A stretch of 64,000 nucleotides of DNA from Thiocapsa marina 5811 (lineage in GTDB: Bacteria; Pseudomonadota; Gammaproteobacteria; Chromatiales; Chromatiaceae), in contig NZ_AFWV01000006.1 of the NCBI RefSeq assembly GCF_000223985.1, forward strand, positions 186,001-250,000, given 5' to 3'. Both the position numbers and the translations under genes were made by a program. The stretch's first letter is position 1; each line of letters opens with the position of its first letter. Positions 46,992 to 57,600 of this stretch are shown here, one piece after another. The notes under the pieces are model-generated. The model saw only the letters and a program-made list of their open reading frames with translations. It was not told the DNA's origin and did not search any database.

Positions 46992-47379
46992 GCCTGCTCT
47001 ATCCGCCCGCTGCATGCGCGCCGCTTCCGATTCCTGCTCGAGAAATGACCTTTCCTGCGAGAGCATCGGGCCAAAGCGAAGCTGTTTAAGTCTGGGTTTG
47101 CCGTATTGATTGTATCGCGACGGATGGCCCGATTGCCGGCATCTCGAACGTGCTCGTTGTTCCCGTTCTGTTCGGCATCGGCTATGATCGCCCCATTGAT
47201 CGTGGACATGAAACACACTTTCAATGTCTTTTGCCCTGCATCCGGTCTCGCACCCCATGAACGAAGCGAGAGCGGGCTCCGATGCTCTCGGCTGCGTGGG
47301 TCTAGGGGTCGGTCTCCGGGTCGGATGTGGAGCGCCGATTCGGTGACGACACCAGCGTCGAGACACTCGGGAGATCCTT
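46992..47379. other. Divergent intergenic region, no gene seen
   Basis: About 390 bases between the MscS gene (minus) and the Ntn-hydrolase fragment (plus). No conserved frame or strong motif seen. The promoter for the channel gene is expected here. Confidence 0.45.
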
Positions 47380-47796
47380 ATGTGTACATCGCTCGTCTAT
47401 CGTGACGCCGCCGGCAGGTCGTATTTCGGGCGGACGCTCGAGCTCACGGTCGATCTGCCCTATCGGGTCGCCTGGTTCCCCGTGGGCTACAACATGAGCT
47501 CGCACGTCGCGGATCATCCGCCCGTAGGCTTCACGACCCGCTACGGCGTACTCGCCATCACTATGGAGGTCAAGGGTCTCGACGCGCCGGGCGGTGGTGC
47601 TGCCACCGAGTTCACCTGCTGGACGAGCATCTCGGACTTGGACCGCAAGCTCTTCCTCCTGCGCGATCACGAGACCTACAACGACACGCGTTTCGACCTC
47701 ACGGCACTGGCCGGAGCAGACAAGCTGCTGGTGTCGCCTTTTCAACGATTGAGGGGCGATCCGGCAGACGGTGCGGCAGCGCTGAAGTCGGCGTGA
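47380..47796 (+). pseudogene. Choloylglycine-hydrolase-type Ntn hydrolase with internal deletion
   Basis: The product begins MCTSLVYRDAAGRSYFGRTL, with the nucleophile Cys2 exposed after Met removal, and goes on to GYNMSSHVADHPPVGFTTRYG, both typical of the linear-amide / choloylglycine hydrolase family. It then jumps to the C-terminal TCWTSISDLDRKLFLL and TRFDLTALAG. At 138 residues it is about 200 shorter than a full enzyme (about 330-370), and the active-site Asn and Arg region is gone. So it is an internal-deletion remnant, though it still has an uninterrupted frame and could be translated. The Cys2 start is in frame with a start ATG at 47380. Confidence 0.75.
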
Positions 47797-47829
47797 GGCC
47801 CACGCGGGTCGAGGCGCAAGGTCTGGCGC

Positions 47830-48531
47830 ATGTTCAATATCCATGGCGGAAATCGAGCAACGAGCAGTTTCATGCGTAGCTCCGCACCCGAAGAGCGCCC
47901 GATTCGCTTCGCCATCCTGCTCTTCAGCCTGCTTGTTCTCGGTGCCAGCAGCGGCTTTGCGACCACCGGCATTGGGGAAATACTGGGCAACATCGCTGCA
48001 TCGGCGGTCCTGCTCGCCGGACTGGCCTCGATGTACCACAACCGGATACTGCTCGTTGTCGGTTGCGTGCTTTTGGTGCCGGCACTCGCCGCCCGCTGGA
48101 CCTTTTTCTGGCTCCAAGCCTCGGCGCTGGCGCCGGTCTCGATCCTGTTCTCGCTGCTGTTTACCGGATTCAATGCAGGCGCCCTCTTCCTCTATATCCA
48201 GCGCCGCGGATCACCTACCAACGACACGGTTTACGGCGGCATTTGCGTCTACATCCTCCTCGGCTACTGCTTTGCGCTCGTGTTCATGCTCCTGGAGATG
48301 CTTGTACCGGGTTCGTTTTATTTCGCACATGAGGCCCCGGTCGGCATCCCCCAGATCGAAAGTCAGCTCATCTATTTCAGCTTCTCTACCTTGACGACCG
48401 TCGGCTTTGGCGACATCACGCCATTGACCCCGCCGGCAAAGTCATTCGTGATGATCGAGGCCGTTGTCGGCCCGATGTTCGTCGCCGTGTTTCTCGCACG
48501 CTTGGTGGGGATACGTACATCGAGTCGCTAG
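47830..48531 (+). CDS. Potassium-type ion channel
   Basis: The 233-residue product has about six membrane helices and a pore segment with the selectivity filter TVGFGD (about residue 197), preceded by IYFSFSTLTTV. There is no RCK or voltage-sensor pattern. A start at 47830 or at an ATG at 47872 (MRSSAPEERP) is possible. It lies 150 bases upstream of the glutamate decarboxylase gene in the same direction. Potassium efflux or uptake during pH stress is a reasonable inference but not shown. Confidence 0.87.
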   Translation: MFNIHGGNRATSSFMRSSAPEERPIRFAILLFSLLVLGASSGFATTGIGEILGNIAASAVLLAGLASMYHNRILLVVGCVLLVPALAARWTFFWLQASALAPVSILFSLLFTGFNAGALFLYIQRRGSPTNDTVYGGICVYILLGYCFALVFMLLEMLVPGSFYFAHEAPVGIPQIESQLIYFSFSTLTTVGFGDITPLTPPAKSFVMIEAVVGPMFVAVFLARLVGIRTSSR

Positions 48532-48678
48532 GAGGCGATTCAAAAACAACCGACCGAACAGAATTTCAGCACACAAGCAGGATATTGGCGTTCCGCTTGC
48601 TCGATTGTTCGGCAGAGCGGCCGATCGATTGACGGGGGTTCGATTTTCACCTTTTCCATTGCCGAGGAGTATTCAACG

Positions 48679-50112
48679 ATGCCGAAGCAGGACGTGAGCA
48701 AGCAAACGGGGCGCAGCGACCGGGATCCTCTGTACGACGAGGGAGAGAACAGCAACGACGAGACCTACGGTTCAAGCGAGCTCGTGACCGGCCTTCCGAA
48801 GTCGACCTTCCCCGAAATCGAGCGAGACCCGCGACGCATTTATGCTGCGGTCCGCGACGAGCTGATGCTCGACGGGAATTCGCGTCAGAACCTCGCGACC
48901 TTCTGCCAGACCTGGGAAGAGCCCGAGATCCATCGTCTGATGGATGCCTGTATCGACAAGAACATGATCGACAAGGACGAATATCCGCAGACGGCCGAGA
49001 TTGAATCGCGCTGTGTGCAGATGCTCGCCGATCTTTGGAATGCGCCTGCCGGCGAGCAGGCGGTCGGATGCTCAACCACCGGCTCCAGCGAGGCCGCGAT
49101 GTTGGGCGGGCTGGCCATGAAGCGGCGCTGGGAGATGCGTCGCCGGGCCGAGGGCAAGCCCACCGACAAGCCGAATCTCATTACCGGGCCGGTCCAGATC
49201 TGCTGGCACAAATTCACCCGCTACTGGGATATCGAGCACCGCGAGATTCCGATGGACAAGGGGCGACTCTTGATGACGCCCGAAGAGGTCCTGAGCCGCT
49301 GCGACGAGAACACGATCGGCGTCGTGCCGACACTGGGCGTGACCTTTACCGGCGAGTACGAGCCGGTGAAGGCGATCAGCGACGCATTGGATGCCTTCCA
49401 GGCCAAGAGCGGTCTCGACATCCCGATCCACGTCGACGGCGCCAGCGGCGGCTTCCTCGCCCCCTTCTGCGCACCCGACTTGGAGTGGGACTTTCGTTTG
49501 CCGAGGGTGCGTTCGATCAACGCCTCGGGGCATAAGTTCGGCCTCGCCCCGCTCGGTGTCGGTTGGGTGCTGTGGCGCGAAGAGCAGGACCTGCCCGAGA
49601 GCATGGTGTTTTGGGTGAACTATCTCGGCGGCAACATGCGCGACATCGCGCTGAACTTTTCGCGGCCCGGCGGGCAGATCGTTTGCCAGTACTACAACTT
49701 CCTTCGCCTCGGACGGGAGGGCTACCGAAAGGTCCATACCGCCTGCTATCGCAGCGCTGAATATCTGGCCGAGGAGATCGCGAAGATGGGGCCGTTCGAG
49801 ATCGTCTTCGGCGGCGACATGGCCCGCGGCATCCCGGCGGTTGCTTGGAAGATCAAAGAGGGCACCGATCCGGGCTTCACCCTGTTCGATCTCGCCGACC
49901 GGCTCCGGGTACGCGGCTGGCAGGTGCCGGCCTATACCTTGCCGTCGAACTGTCAAGACCAAGCGGTCCAGAGGATCCTGGTGCGCAACGGCGTAAGCCG
50001 CGACCTCTGTACGCTGCTCATCGAGCACATGAAGGCGGCCTTGGATCATATCGAGGCGCATCCGATTCAGGAGTCGCTCACGAGCAAAGAGGCATCGGGC
50101 TTCCATCATTAA
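48679..50112 (+). CDS. gadB: Glutamate decarboxylase
   Basis: The 477-residue PLP enzyme starts at 48679 with GAGGAG nine bases upstream. It has the bacterial GAD pattern: [51 protein letters not shown] and the PLP lysine in [15 protein letters not shown]. It ends in HH, near the autoinhibitory HT end of E. coli GadB. It converts glutamate plus a proton to GABA and CO2, which uses up cytoplasmic protons. No GadC-type antiporter is present in the window, so export of GABA is not explained. The TAA stop lies at the first bases of the second 194-bp repeat. Confidence 0.94.
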   Translation: MPKQDVSKQTGRSDRDPLYDEGENSNDETYGSSELVTGLPKSTFPEIERDPRRIYAAVRDELMLDGNSRQNLATFCQTWEEPEIHRLMDACIDKNMIDKDEYPQTAEIESRCVQMLADLWNAPAGEQAVGCSTTGSSEAAMLGGLAMKRRWEMRRRAEGKPTDKPNLITGPVQICWHKFTRYWDIEHREIPMDKGRLLMTPEEVLSRCDENTIGVVPTLGVTFTGEYEPVKAISDALDAFQAKSGLDIPIHVDGASGGFLAPFCAPDLEWDFRLPRVRSINASGHKFGLAPLGVGWVLWREEQDLPESMVFWVNYLGGNMRDIALNFSRPGGQIVCQYYNFLRLGREGYRKVHTACYRSAEYLAEEIAKMGPFEIVFGGDMARGIPAVAWKIKEGTDPGFTLFDLADRLRVRGWQVPAYTLPSNCQDQAVQRILVRNGVSRDLCTLLIEHMKAALDHIEAHPIQESLTSKEASGFHH

Positions 50113-50303
50113 ACCGCGCCCGGCGCGGTATGCGTCGTTCGTTGAATTGGTTTGGCCGCGCCGGCTCCGATCATTGTCGGAGTCGGCGCGGTTTAAGGTA
50201 TTAAAAAATATAAATTTCTAAACCGCGTCTCCGCCAAGACCCATGGATTCACCCAACGTCGAGCTCACGCGAAGGTGAGCATCTCGCTCTGGACGCGGTT
50301 TAG
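50110..50303. repeat. 194-bp dispersed repeat, copy 2
   Basis: Same length and orientation as 9697-9890, with about a dozen substitutions and no gaps. The first TAA is the stop codon of the glutamate decarboxylase gene. The internal hairpin (50158-50189) has one G-T pair in place of a G-C. The ends read TAAACCGCG and CGCGGTTTAG; the inner pair GCGGTTTAAG and CTAAACCGCG is intact here. No gene inside. Confidence 0.9.
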
Positions 50304-50442
50304 GATACGCAACGCGCGAGGTTTTCATTGGCGAGCAGACTCATCGGCGCCGGCATGGCGTGAGGGGCCTGCACGCATCGCGCGTGACGCCGGGGTATGC
50401 CTGCGGGATTTTTGGGTAGGGTTGCGCCGAACCACGGGGCCC

Positions 50443-51078
50443 TCAGTCCGCCTTCGCCTTCGTGATTAACCATTGAGGCACGGTCAAATCCCAGCGAATC
50501 GCTGCCGCACGCAGCGCGAAGATGATCGCGACACAGCAGAGCGCACCGGCAGCTTGATGCTCCGGGACCCAGGTCAGTAGCGCGACATAGAGCGTGCATC
50601 CGATCAGCACCGGCGTGGCATAGAGCTCGCGCGTCATCAAGAGCGTCTGGCGACCCGACAATACATCTCGAAGCAGGCCTCCACCGATGGCCGTGACGAT
50701 GCCTAGGATGATCGGGGCGAGCGGGCGACCGAAGTCCATCGCCCATGCCTTGTCGACGGTCTGAATCGCGAACAAGGCGGCCCCGAGGCCGTCGATATAC
50801 AGCATGAGCTGGTAGATCTCTCTGCGCGTGAACAACGACTCCGCAAAGAAGGTGACCAGACTCGCACCGATGGCGACCCACAGGTAATTCAGATCGGCCG
50901 CCCAGAAGACCGGAACATCCAAGATCATATCCCTGATGGTACCGCCGCCGACCGCCGTGATAATGCCAAGCACGATGGCGCTGAAGAGATCGATCCCTTT
51001 CGGCGCCAAAACGAGCACCGCCGTCACAGCAAAGGCGGTGATTCCCGCGAAGCCGATCCAATAGCTGAAAGACTGCAT
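50443..51078 (-). CDS. TRIC-type cation channel (UPF0126/YicG family)
   Basis: The 211-residue product has seven membrane helices in two repeats, each with a GGG motif: AVGGGTIRDMIL (about residue 40) and AIGGGLLRDVL (about residue 127). These are the hallmarks of the TRIC/UPF0126 family, whose bacterial members form potassium-permeable trimers. The start ATG at 51078 fits a full first helix (YWIGFAGITAFAVTAVLVLA). It is transcribed towards the repeat and the gad gene. A role in cation balance beside proton removal is plausible but not proven. Confidence 0.9.
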   Translation of the reverse strand: MQSFSYWIGFAGITAFAVTAVLVLAPKGIDLFSAIVLGIITAVGGGTIRDMILDVPVFWAADLNYLWVAIGASLVTFFAESLFTRREIYQLMLYIDGLGAALFAIQTVDKAWAMDFGRPLAPIILGIVTAIGGGLLRDVLSGRQTLLMTRELYATPVLIGCTLYVALLTWVPEHQAAGALCCVAIIFALRAAAIRWDLTVPQWLITKAKAD

Positions 51079-51599
51079 CCGAGGCCACCGCCAAGGGGAT
51101 TAGACAAGTCCAAGAGCGGCCGGTCGCCCCGGTAGACTCGATAACAGAAGTCGCAGTAGATTACTGGTAAAGCCTCCCGCGATCAAAACCCCGCCCCCAT
51201 TCGGAATAACGGCACGCATCCTTCAGCTCTCAGCCTCCGACGGCATGGCGAGGCGAGTCGCGCCGTCGTGCACGGCAGGCGGCGCTCGGCGGAAACAGCG
51301 ACGATCCGCTCGGGCGCACCGGCACCGCGACAACGAGCATGTTCCTGCGAAAAACCCGCATGCGCTCGGTATATCATGCTCGCGAGCGTGGCGGGTCGGC
51401 CTCCGAGCGTGGTCGCTATCGGCTCGGATCCGCCCTCGACGACTCGACCGCCCCGCGCGATCCCGGCGGCAAGGAGTTTGCGGGTCGGGAGCGCCACCGT
51501 CTAGGGAAGCGCGAGAGACGCCCCATCTATCCCGTTGACGACGCAAACGATCAACCGCATCGCCGGGACCTCTCGCGGGTTCGGGCGCTGGAGTAGCCG
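51079..51599. other. Divergent intergenic region, no supported gene
   Basis: About 520 bases between the TRIC-type gene (minus) and the Lon-like gene (plus). Overlapping frames exist on both strands but are basic, Arg-rich and unlike proteins. Nothing recognisable. Confidence 0.5.
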
Positions 51600-52262
51600 A
51601 TGACCCGCACCCCCTTCTTTCCGAAATTCTCCGACTTGCCCGCCGAGATCCCGATCTTCCCCTTGCCGGGAGCCGTGGTCATGCCGGGGGTTCAGTTACC
51701 ACTCAACATCTTCGAGCCACGCTACATCCGGATGGTGACCGATGCATTGGCGTCGAACCATCTCATCGGCATGATTCAGCCGACCAGCGAGACCATGACC
51801 GAGGAGGTCCCGGAGATTCACCGCATCGGCTGCGCGGGTCGAATCACCTCCTACAGCGAGACGACCGACGGCAGAATCGTCCTGGTCCTGACCGGGGTGT
51901 GCCGCTTCCAAGTCATCAGCGAGATCGCCGAGGAGCATGGCTATCGGCGGGTTCGGGCGGACTGGGAGCGGTTCGCGGCGGACTATCAGGAAAACGACTC
52001 TCCGATCGCGGATCGCAAAGGATTCCTCACCTCGCTAAAGGCCTACTGTGCACTGCGCGGCGTCGAGGTTCCCTGGGAGGATGTCGAGCAGATGGCCGAC
52101 AAGGACCTGACGAACCTGCTGTGCGCCCATCTGCCGCTGAGCCCGGAGGATAAGCAGGCCTTGATCGAGACCCTTCCGACCGGCGACCGGGCCGCACTGA
52201 TGCGGGGGCTTCTGGATATGTCGGCGGCCGCGAGCATGGACACCGCCGAGCACCGCCACTGA
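51600..52262 (+). CDS. Lon N-terminal-domain (LON substrate-binding) protein
   Basis: The 220-residue product opens with the LON domain pattern IPIFPLPGAVVMPGVQLPLNIFEPRY, given here in parts: PLPGAVVMPG and LNIFEPRYIRMV. It continues GMIQPTSE, IGCAGRITSYSETTDGR and VLTGVCRF. No ATPase or protease domain follows, so it is one of the small LON-only proteins (often annotated as ATP-dependent protease La-like). Role unknown; some bind unfolded proteins. Starts with ATG after GTAGCCG. Confidence 0.88.
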   Translation: MTRTPFFPKFSDLPAEIPIFPLPGAVVMPGVQLPLNIFEPRYIRMVTDALASNHLIGMIQPTSETMTEEVPEIHRIGCAGRITSYSETTDGRIVLVLTGVCRFQVISEIAEEHGYRRVRADWERFAADYQENDSPIADRKGFLTSLKAYCALRGVEVPWEDVEQMADKDLTNLLCAHLPLSPEDKQALIETLPTGDRAALMRGLLDMSAAASMDTAEHRH

Positions 52263-52399
52263 GCCGCCTCCGCGCAAACACGCGGCGCGCCTGTGCGGGT
52301 CGGCACGACACCCGGCTCAGGGCGGTGCGGGGTTGAAAAATCGTCTACAGTGCTCAGGTTCGAGTATTGAAAATCGTCAACGAGCGAAGGGTTAATCCA

Positions 52400-52726
52400 A
52401 TGGCAGTCACACTAACCGAAGCCGCCGCCAGCCACGTCGCCGGCATGCTCGACAAACGGGGACAGGGCCTCGGCCTGAGGGTCGGCACCCGCAAGAGCGG
52501 CTGTACTGGTTTTGCCTACGATGTCGACTACGCGGACGCCGTGGAGCCGACCGATCGGGTCTTCGAAAGCCATGGCGTGAAGGTCGTGGTCGATGAAGAA
52601 AGCCTCGACCGGATCGACGGGATGGAGATCGATTTCGTGCGATCCAGCTTGCTCAACCAGGGCTTCGAGTTCCGAAACCCCAAGGTGAAGGATACCTGCG
52701 GTTGCGGCGAGTCCTTCAGCGTCTGA
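52400..52726 (+). CDS. IscA/SufA-type iron-sulfur carrier
   Basis: The 108-residue product has the three conserved cysteines of A-type carriers: SGCTGFAYDVDY and the C-terminal TCGCGESFSV. It passes iron-sulfur clusters or iron to target proteins. The ATG at 52400 is chosen over a longer frame because the family starts near M-A-V-T-L-T. A sufE-type gene follows 243 bases downstream, so the pair may serve the same pathway. Whether to call it IscA, SufA or ErpA cannot be decided from sequence alone. Confidence 0.9.
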   Translation: MAVTLTEAAASHVAGMLDKRGQGLGLRVGTRKSGCTGFAYDVDYADAVEPTDRVFESHGVKVVVDEESLDRIDGMEIDFVRSSLLNQGFEFRNPKVKDTCGCGESFSV

Positions 52727-52969
52727 ATCGCGTCCTGCTCGACATGGCCTGTCTTCATGTCGCCCCGGATCGACAATCTTGAAACGGCAGTGGCGTCGAT
52801 GCGATTCAGGATATCGGATGATCTCGGGATCAACTCCAATGCCCCCGGGACCGACTCCATCGACGGCGCAACGCTGTCGATGTCGTGCCGGCGCTCGACG
52901 TTGCGCGGCCCGTATCGCTCGGAGCTTCGCTTTGAACCCTTTAGTATCAACTTGGAATAGTCCGCATCC

Positions 52970-53392
52970 ATGCTCAACGATGAAATGACCGAGATCCTTG
53001 AGAACTTCGAGCTTCTCGGTGATTGGGACGAGCGTTATCAATACCTCGTCGAGATCGGCGAACGTCTCCCGCCGATGCCGCCCGAGGAGAAGACCCACGA
53101 GAACCGCGTGGTCGAATGCATGAGCCTTGTACACACGGCGGCGCGACCCCTCCCCGAGCAACCCGGTCACCTCGCGTTCAGGGGCGATTGCGACACCGCC
53201 ATCATCAAGGGCGTCGTCGCCCTGCTGGTCGGGCTCTTTTCCGGAAAGCGCCCCGAGGAGATCGAGGCATTGGATGTCGAGGAACTGTTCGAGGCGCTCC
53301 GTCTCCAAGAGCATCTGAGCCCGAATCGGCATGTCGGCGTCTACGCCATCGTGAACAAGATGAAGGGCCAGGCCAGGGCCACGCCCTGCTGA
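52970..53392 (+). CDS. sufE: SufE-type sulfur acceptor
   Basis: The 140-residue product matches SufE: E-N-F-E-L-L-G-D-W-D-E-R-Y-Q-Y-L start, L-P-P-M-P-P-E-E-K, the active Cys in NRVVECMSLVH, and RPEEIEALD with LSPNRHVGVYAI. SufE receives sulfur from a cysteine desulfurase and passes it to the cluster scaffold. No suf or isc scaffold or desulfurase gene is in the window. Confidence 0.92.
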   Translation: MLNDEMTEILENFELLGDWDERYQYLVEIGERLPPMPPEEKTHENRVVECMSLVHTAARPLPEQPGHLAFRGDCDTAIIKGVVALLVGLFSGKRPEEIEALDVEELFEALRLQEHLSPNRHVGVYAIVNKMKGQARATPC

Positions 53393-53552
53393 GATCCGAT
53401 CACCGCCTGCACGGCTGCCGCACAGGCACGACGCGCACCCGGGATCGTCCTCGCGTGGACCTCCAACCCGGCCCCCGACGTCGGATCCAGCACTGGCCGC
53501 CGTACGGCTGGTGGATCCGCCGTGAGCCCGCCCGACAACAGGGATTCGATGT

Positions 53553-54632
53553 ATGCCAGCGTCAAGACCCGTCATCCCCTTCCTCGTGCTTCAATCGGCT
53601 CTCCTTCTCGCCGTGACCCTGACGGCACCGAGCCCCGCGACGGCCGTTGCGGTCGTCGTCGCGCAGGTCCGATCGATGCCGTGGGCCGAACGGGTCGAAG
53701 CGCTCGGGACGCTGAAGGCCAACGAGTCGGTCAACATCACCGCGAACGTCACCGAGACCATCTCGGCGATCCACTTCGACGACGGCCAGCGCGTGAGCGA
53801 AGGCGACATCCTGGTCGAGCTGACCAGCGTCGAGCAGCATGCGCTGCTCGACGAGGCGGCGGTGCGTGCGCGGGAGGCCGAGCGCCAGTACGAGCGGGTC
53901 AAGGCGCTGGTGGCGCAGGGAGCCGCATCCGAGTCGCTCCTCGACGAGCGCAAACGTGATCTCGACACGGCGCGTGCCGTCTTGGTGGCCATCGAATCGC
54001 GACTGTCGGATCGGCTGATCAAGGCGCCCTTCGACGGCGTGCTGGGTCTGCGCAACGTCAGTCGCGGTACCCTGGTCGAGCCCGCCGATACGATTACGAC
54101 ACTCGACGACGACAGCTTCATGAAGCTGGACTTCACGGTCCCGAGCGTCTATATGAGCGCGCTCGAGCCGGGACTTCGCATCGAGGCACGCGCCCGTGCC
54201 TACGGCGATCGAGTCTTCGAGGGTGTGGTGCGCGGGGTCGACAGTCGCGTCGACCCGGTGACGCGCTCGATTCAGGTCCGTGCGCTCATCCCCAACCCGG
54301 CGCGCACGCTCAAGCCGGGATTGCTCATGCGGGTCGAGCTCCTGGTGGACCCGCGCGATGCGCTGGTCGTCCCCGAGGCCGCGATTCTGCACGAAGGCCA
54401 AGAGCACTTCGTTCAGGTCGTCGTGGAGGGCGAAAAGGGACTGACCTCCGAGCGCCGCCGGATCCTGATCGGCGCGCGCAAGCCCGGCTTGGTCGAGGTG
54501 CGGGAGGGGCTTGCGGAAGGCGATCGCGTCATCGAGCACGGTCATCTCAAGGTTCGTCCGGGACAGCCCGTCGAGATTGCCGGGTCGACTGATTCCTCCG
54601 ACCCGACGGGCGCGATGGACCAGACCCCATGA
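53553..54632 (+). CDS. RND-efflux membrane fusion protein
   Basis: The 359-residue product has a signal peptide (PVIPFLVLQSALLLAVTLT) and the layout of HlyD/AcrA-type adaptors: lipoyl-like half (GTLKANESVNITANVTETI), a short helical hairpin (EAERQYERVKALVAQGAASE), the second lipoyl half (RLIKAPFDGVLGLRNVSRG) and a beta-barrel region (RVDPVTRSIQVRALIPNP). It links the inner-membrane pump to an outer-membrane channel. The stop overlaps the start of the pump gene by four bases. No outer-membrane factor is encoded next to it. Confidence 0.92.
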   Translation: MPASRPVIPFLVLQSALLLAVTLTAPSPATAVAVVVAQVRSMPWAERVEALGTLKANESVNITANVTETISAIHFDDGQRVSEGDILVELTSVEQHALLDEAAVRAREAERQYERVKALVAQGAASESLLDERKRDLDTARAVLVAIESRLSDRLIKAPFDGVLGLRNVSRGTLVEPADTITTLDDDSFMKLDFTVPSVYMSALEPGLRIEARARAYGDRVFEGVVRGVDSRVDPVTRSIQVRALIPNPARTLKPGLLMRVELLVDPRDALVVPEAAILHEGQEHFVQVVVEGEKGLTSERRRILIGARKPGLVEVREGLAEGDRVIEHGHLKVRPGQPVEIAGSTDSSDPTGAMDQTP

Positions 54633-57600
54633 TCCTATCCGACATCTCGGTAACCCGCCCTGTACTCGCCACCGTTCTCTCGCTCCTGCTCGTCGCCTTC
54701 GGCCTGGTCGCCTTCGATCGACTGCCGCTGCGCGAGTATCCGGACATCGACCCGCCGGTCGTCTCGATCGAGACCGTCTATCCGGGTGCGGCCGCCAACG
54801 TCGTCGAGACGCGGATTACCCAGCTGATCGAGGACCGCATCGCGGGTGTGGAGGGCATCCGCACGGTCGAATCCGTCAGCGAGGACGGACGCTCGGCCAT
54901 CACCATCGAGTTCAATATCGACCGCGACATCGACGGCGCGGCCAACGACATCCGCGATCGCGTCTCGGCCGTGCTCGATCAGCTCCCCGTCGAAGCCGAG
55001 CCGCCCGAGATCCAGAAGGTCGACAGCAACGAAGACGTCATCATGTGGCTGAATCTGGTCAGCGATCGCATGAGCGTCCCGGAGCTCTCGGATTACGCCC
55101 GTCGCTACCTGGTGGACCGTTTCTCGGTGCTCGACGGGGTCGCCCGCATCCGGGTGGGCGGCAATCAGGTCTACGCGATGCGCGTTTGGCTCGATCGAAC
55201 CGAGATGGCCGCACGTCGTTTGACGGTGACCGATGTGGAGAACGCGCTGCGTGCGGAGAACCTGGAGCTGCCCGCCGGCGGTATCGAGTCGGTCGATCGG
55301 CAGTTCAGCGTTCGCACGAGCCGCGCCTTCAACAACGCCGACGACTTCGCCGGTCTGGTCCTGAAGCAGGGCGCCGACGGCTACCTGGTGAGGCTCGGCG
55401 ACGTGGCGCGGGTGGAGCGCGGCACCGAGGAGAACCGGACCTTCTTCCGGGGCAACGGCGTACCCATGGTCGGCATCGGCGTGATCAAGCAATCGACCGC
55501 GAACACCGTCGCCGTGGCGGATGCGGCCAAGGCCGAGGCGGCGCGGATCAACCCGACCCTACCGGAAGGTATGGAGATCAAGCAGAGCTTCGACTCCTCG
55601 GTCTTCGTCAAGGACGCCATCAAGGAGGTTTACAAGACGCTCGCGATCGCCATCGGTCTGGTCATTCTGATCATCTTCCTGTTCCTGGGCAGCGTGCGCG
55701 CGATGCTGGTGCCGGCCGTCACCGTCCCGGTCTCGATCGTGGCGACCTTCACGGTCCTGCTCTGGCTCGGCTTCTCCGTGAACATCCTGACCTTGCTCGC
55801 GCTGGTCCTGGCGATCGGGTTGGTCGTGGACGACGCCATCGTGGTGCTCGAGAACATCCATCGCCGCATGGAGCAGTACGGCGAGACGCGGCTCGTCGCG
55901 GCCTATCGCGGGACGCGCCAGGTCGCCTTCGCGGTCGTGGCCACGACCGTCGTCTTGATCTCGGTCTTCGTACCCATCGCCTTTCTGCAAGGCGATGTCG
56001 GGCGGCTCTTCGCCGAATTCGCACTCACCATGGCCGCGGCGGTCGCCTTCTCGTCCTTCGTCGCCCTGTCGCTGTCGCCGATGCTCGCCTCCCGGATCCT
56101 GCCCCGATCGCATCGGCGCGCATCCCTCACCCACGGGGTCGACTGGGTGTTTCAGTGGGTGCGCCGCGGGTACGGTGCGATACTGCGTTTCCTGCTGCGT
56201 CAGCCCTGGATCGTCGGGTTGGCCTTCATCGGGACACTCGGTGCCGCGGTTTGGCTGTTCGAGCAGATCCCGCAGGAATACGCGCCCAAAGAGGATCGCG
56301 GTGCCTTTTTTGTCCTGGTCAACGGACCCGAGGGTGCCTCCTACGGGTACATGAGCGAAAACATGGACGAGATCGAACGGCGCCTCATGCCCTATGCCGA
56401 ATCGGGCGAGGCGATCCGGCTGCTCGTGCGCGCCCCTCGCACCTTCTCCAATACCGCGCTGTTCAACACCGGTATCGTCGTGATGGTGCTGAACGATTTC
56501 GACAAACGCCGTTCGGGCTGGGTCATCATGGACGAGGTGCGGGCGAAGCTCGCCGATCTGCCCGGCGTGACCGCCTTCCCGGTCATGCGTCAGGGATTCG
56601 GTGCGCGTATCCAGAAGCCGGTCCAGTTCGTGATCGGCGGCGGGACCTACGAGGAGCTTGCGCAGTGGCGCGATCTGCTGCTCGAGGCGATCGAAGAGGA
56701 CAATCCCGGACTGACCGGCATCGATTGGGACTACAAGGAGACCAAGCCGCAGCTCAAGGTCGAGATCGACTACGATCGCGCGGCCGATCTCGGGGTGACG
56801 GTCGGCAACATCGGGCGCACGCTCGAGACGATGCTCGGCTCGCGCAAGGTGACGACCTATCTGGATGCCGGAGAGGAATACGACGTCATCCTCGAAGGCG
56901 AGCGCGACGCGCAGCGCACGCCAGGGAGCCTCGATAATCTCTATGTGCGCTCGGATCGCAGCGACGAGCTGATCCCGCTCGCCAACCTGGTCAGGGTGAC
57001 CGAGTCGGCCGATTCACAGAGCCTGAACCGCTACAATCGGCTGCGCGCCATCACCATCGAGGCGAACCTGGAATCCGGACTGGCGCTCGGCGATGCCCTG
57101 AGCTATCTGGAGAGCAAGGTCGCCGAGCACCTGCCCGAACAGGCCCAGATCGACTACAAGGGCCAGAGCCGCGATTTCCGATCGAGCAATCAGGACATCC
57201 TCTTCGTCTTCGTCCTGGGTCTGCTGGTGGTGTTCCTGGTGTTGGCGGCCCAATTCGAGAGCTGGATCCATCCGCTCGTGATCATGCTGACGGTCCCGCT
57301 GGCCATGGCCGGGGCGCTCCTCGCCCTCTGGCTGACCGGGCAGACGCTCAACATCTACAGCCAGATCGGACTCATCATGCTGGTCGGGCTCGCCGCCAAG
57401 AACGGTATCCTGATCGTCGAATTCGCCAACCAGCTGCGCGACGAGGGGAAGGCCTTCCGCGAGGCGCTGCTCGAAGCGGCCGACGTGCGTCTGCGCCCCA
57501 TCGTGATGACGGGCATCACCACGGCCGCCGGCTCGCTCCCGCTCCTGCTCTCGAGCGGTGCCGGCGCCGAGACCCGCACCGTCATCGGTACCGTCATCCT

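Noticed and set aside
54511-56937. 808-codon frame overlapping the RND pump
   Set aside because: Arg-rich product without helices; the pump frame (54629-57730) is clearly the gene.
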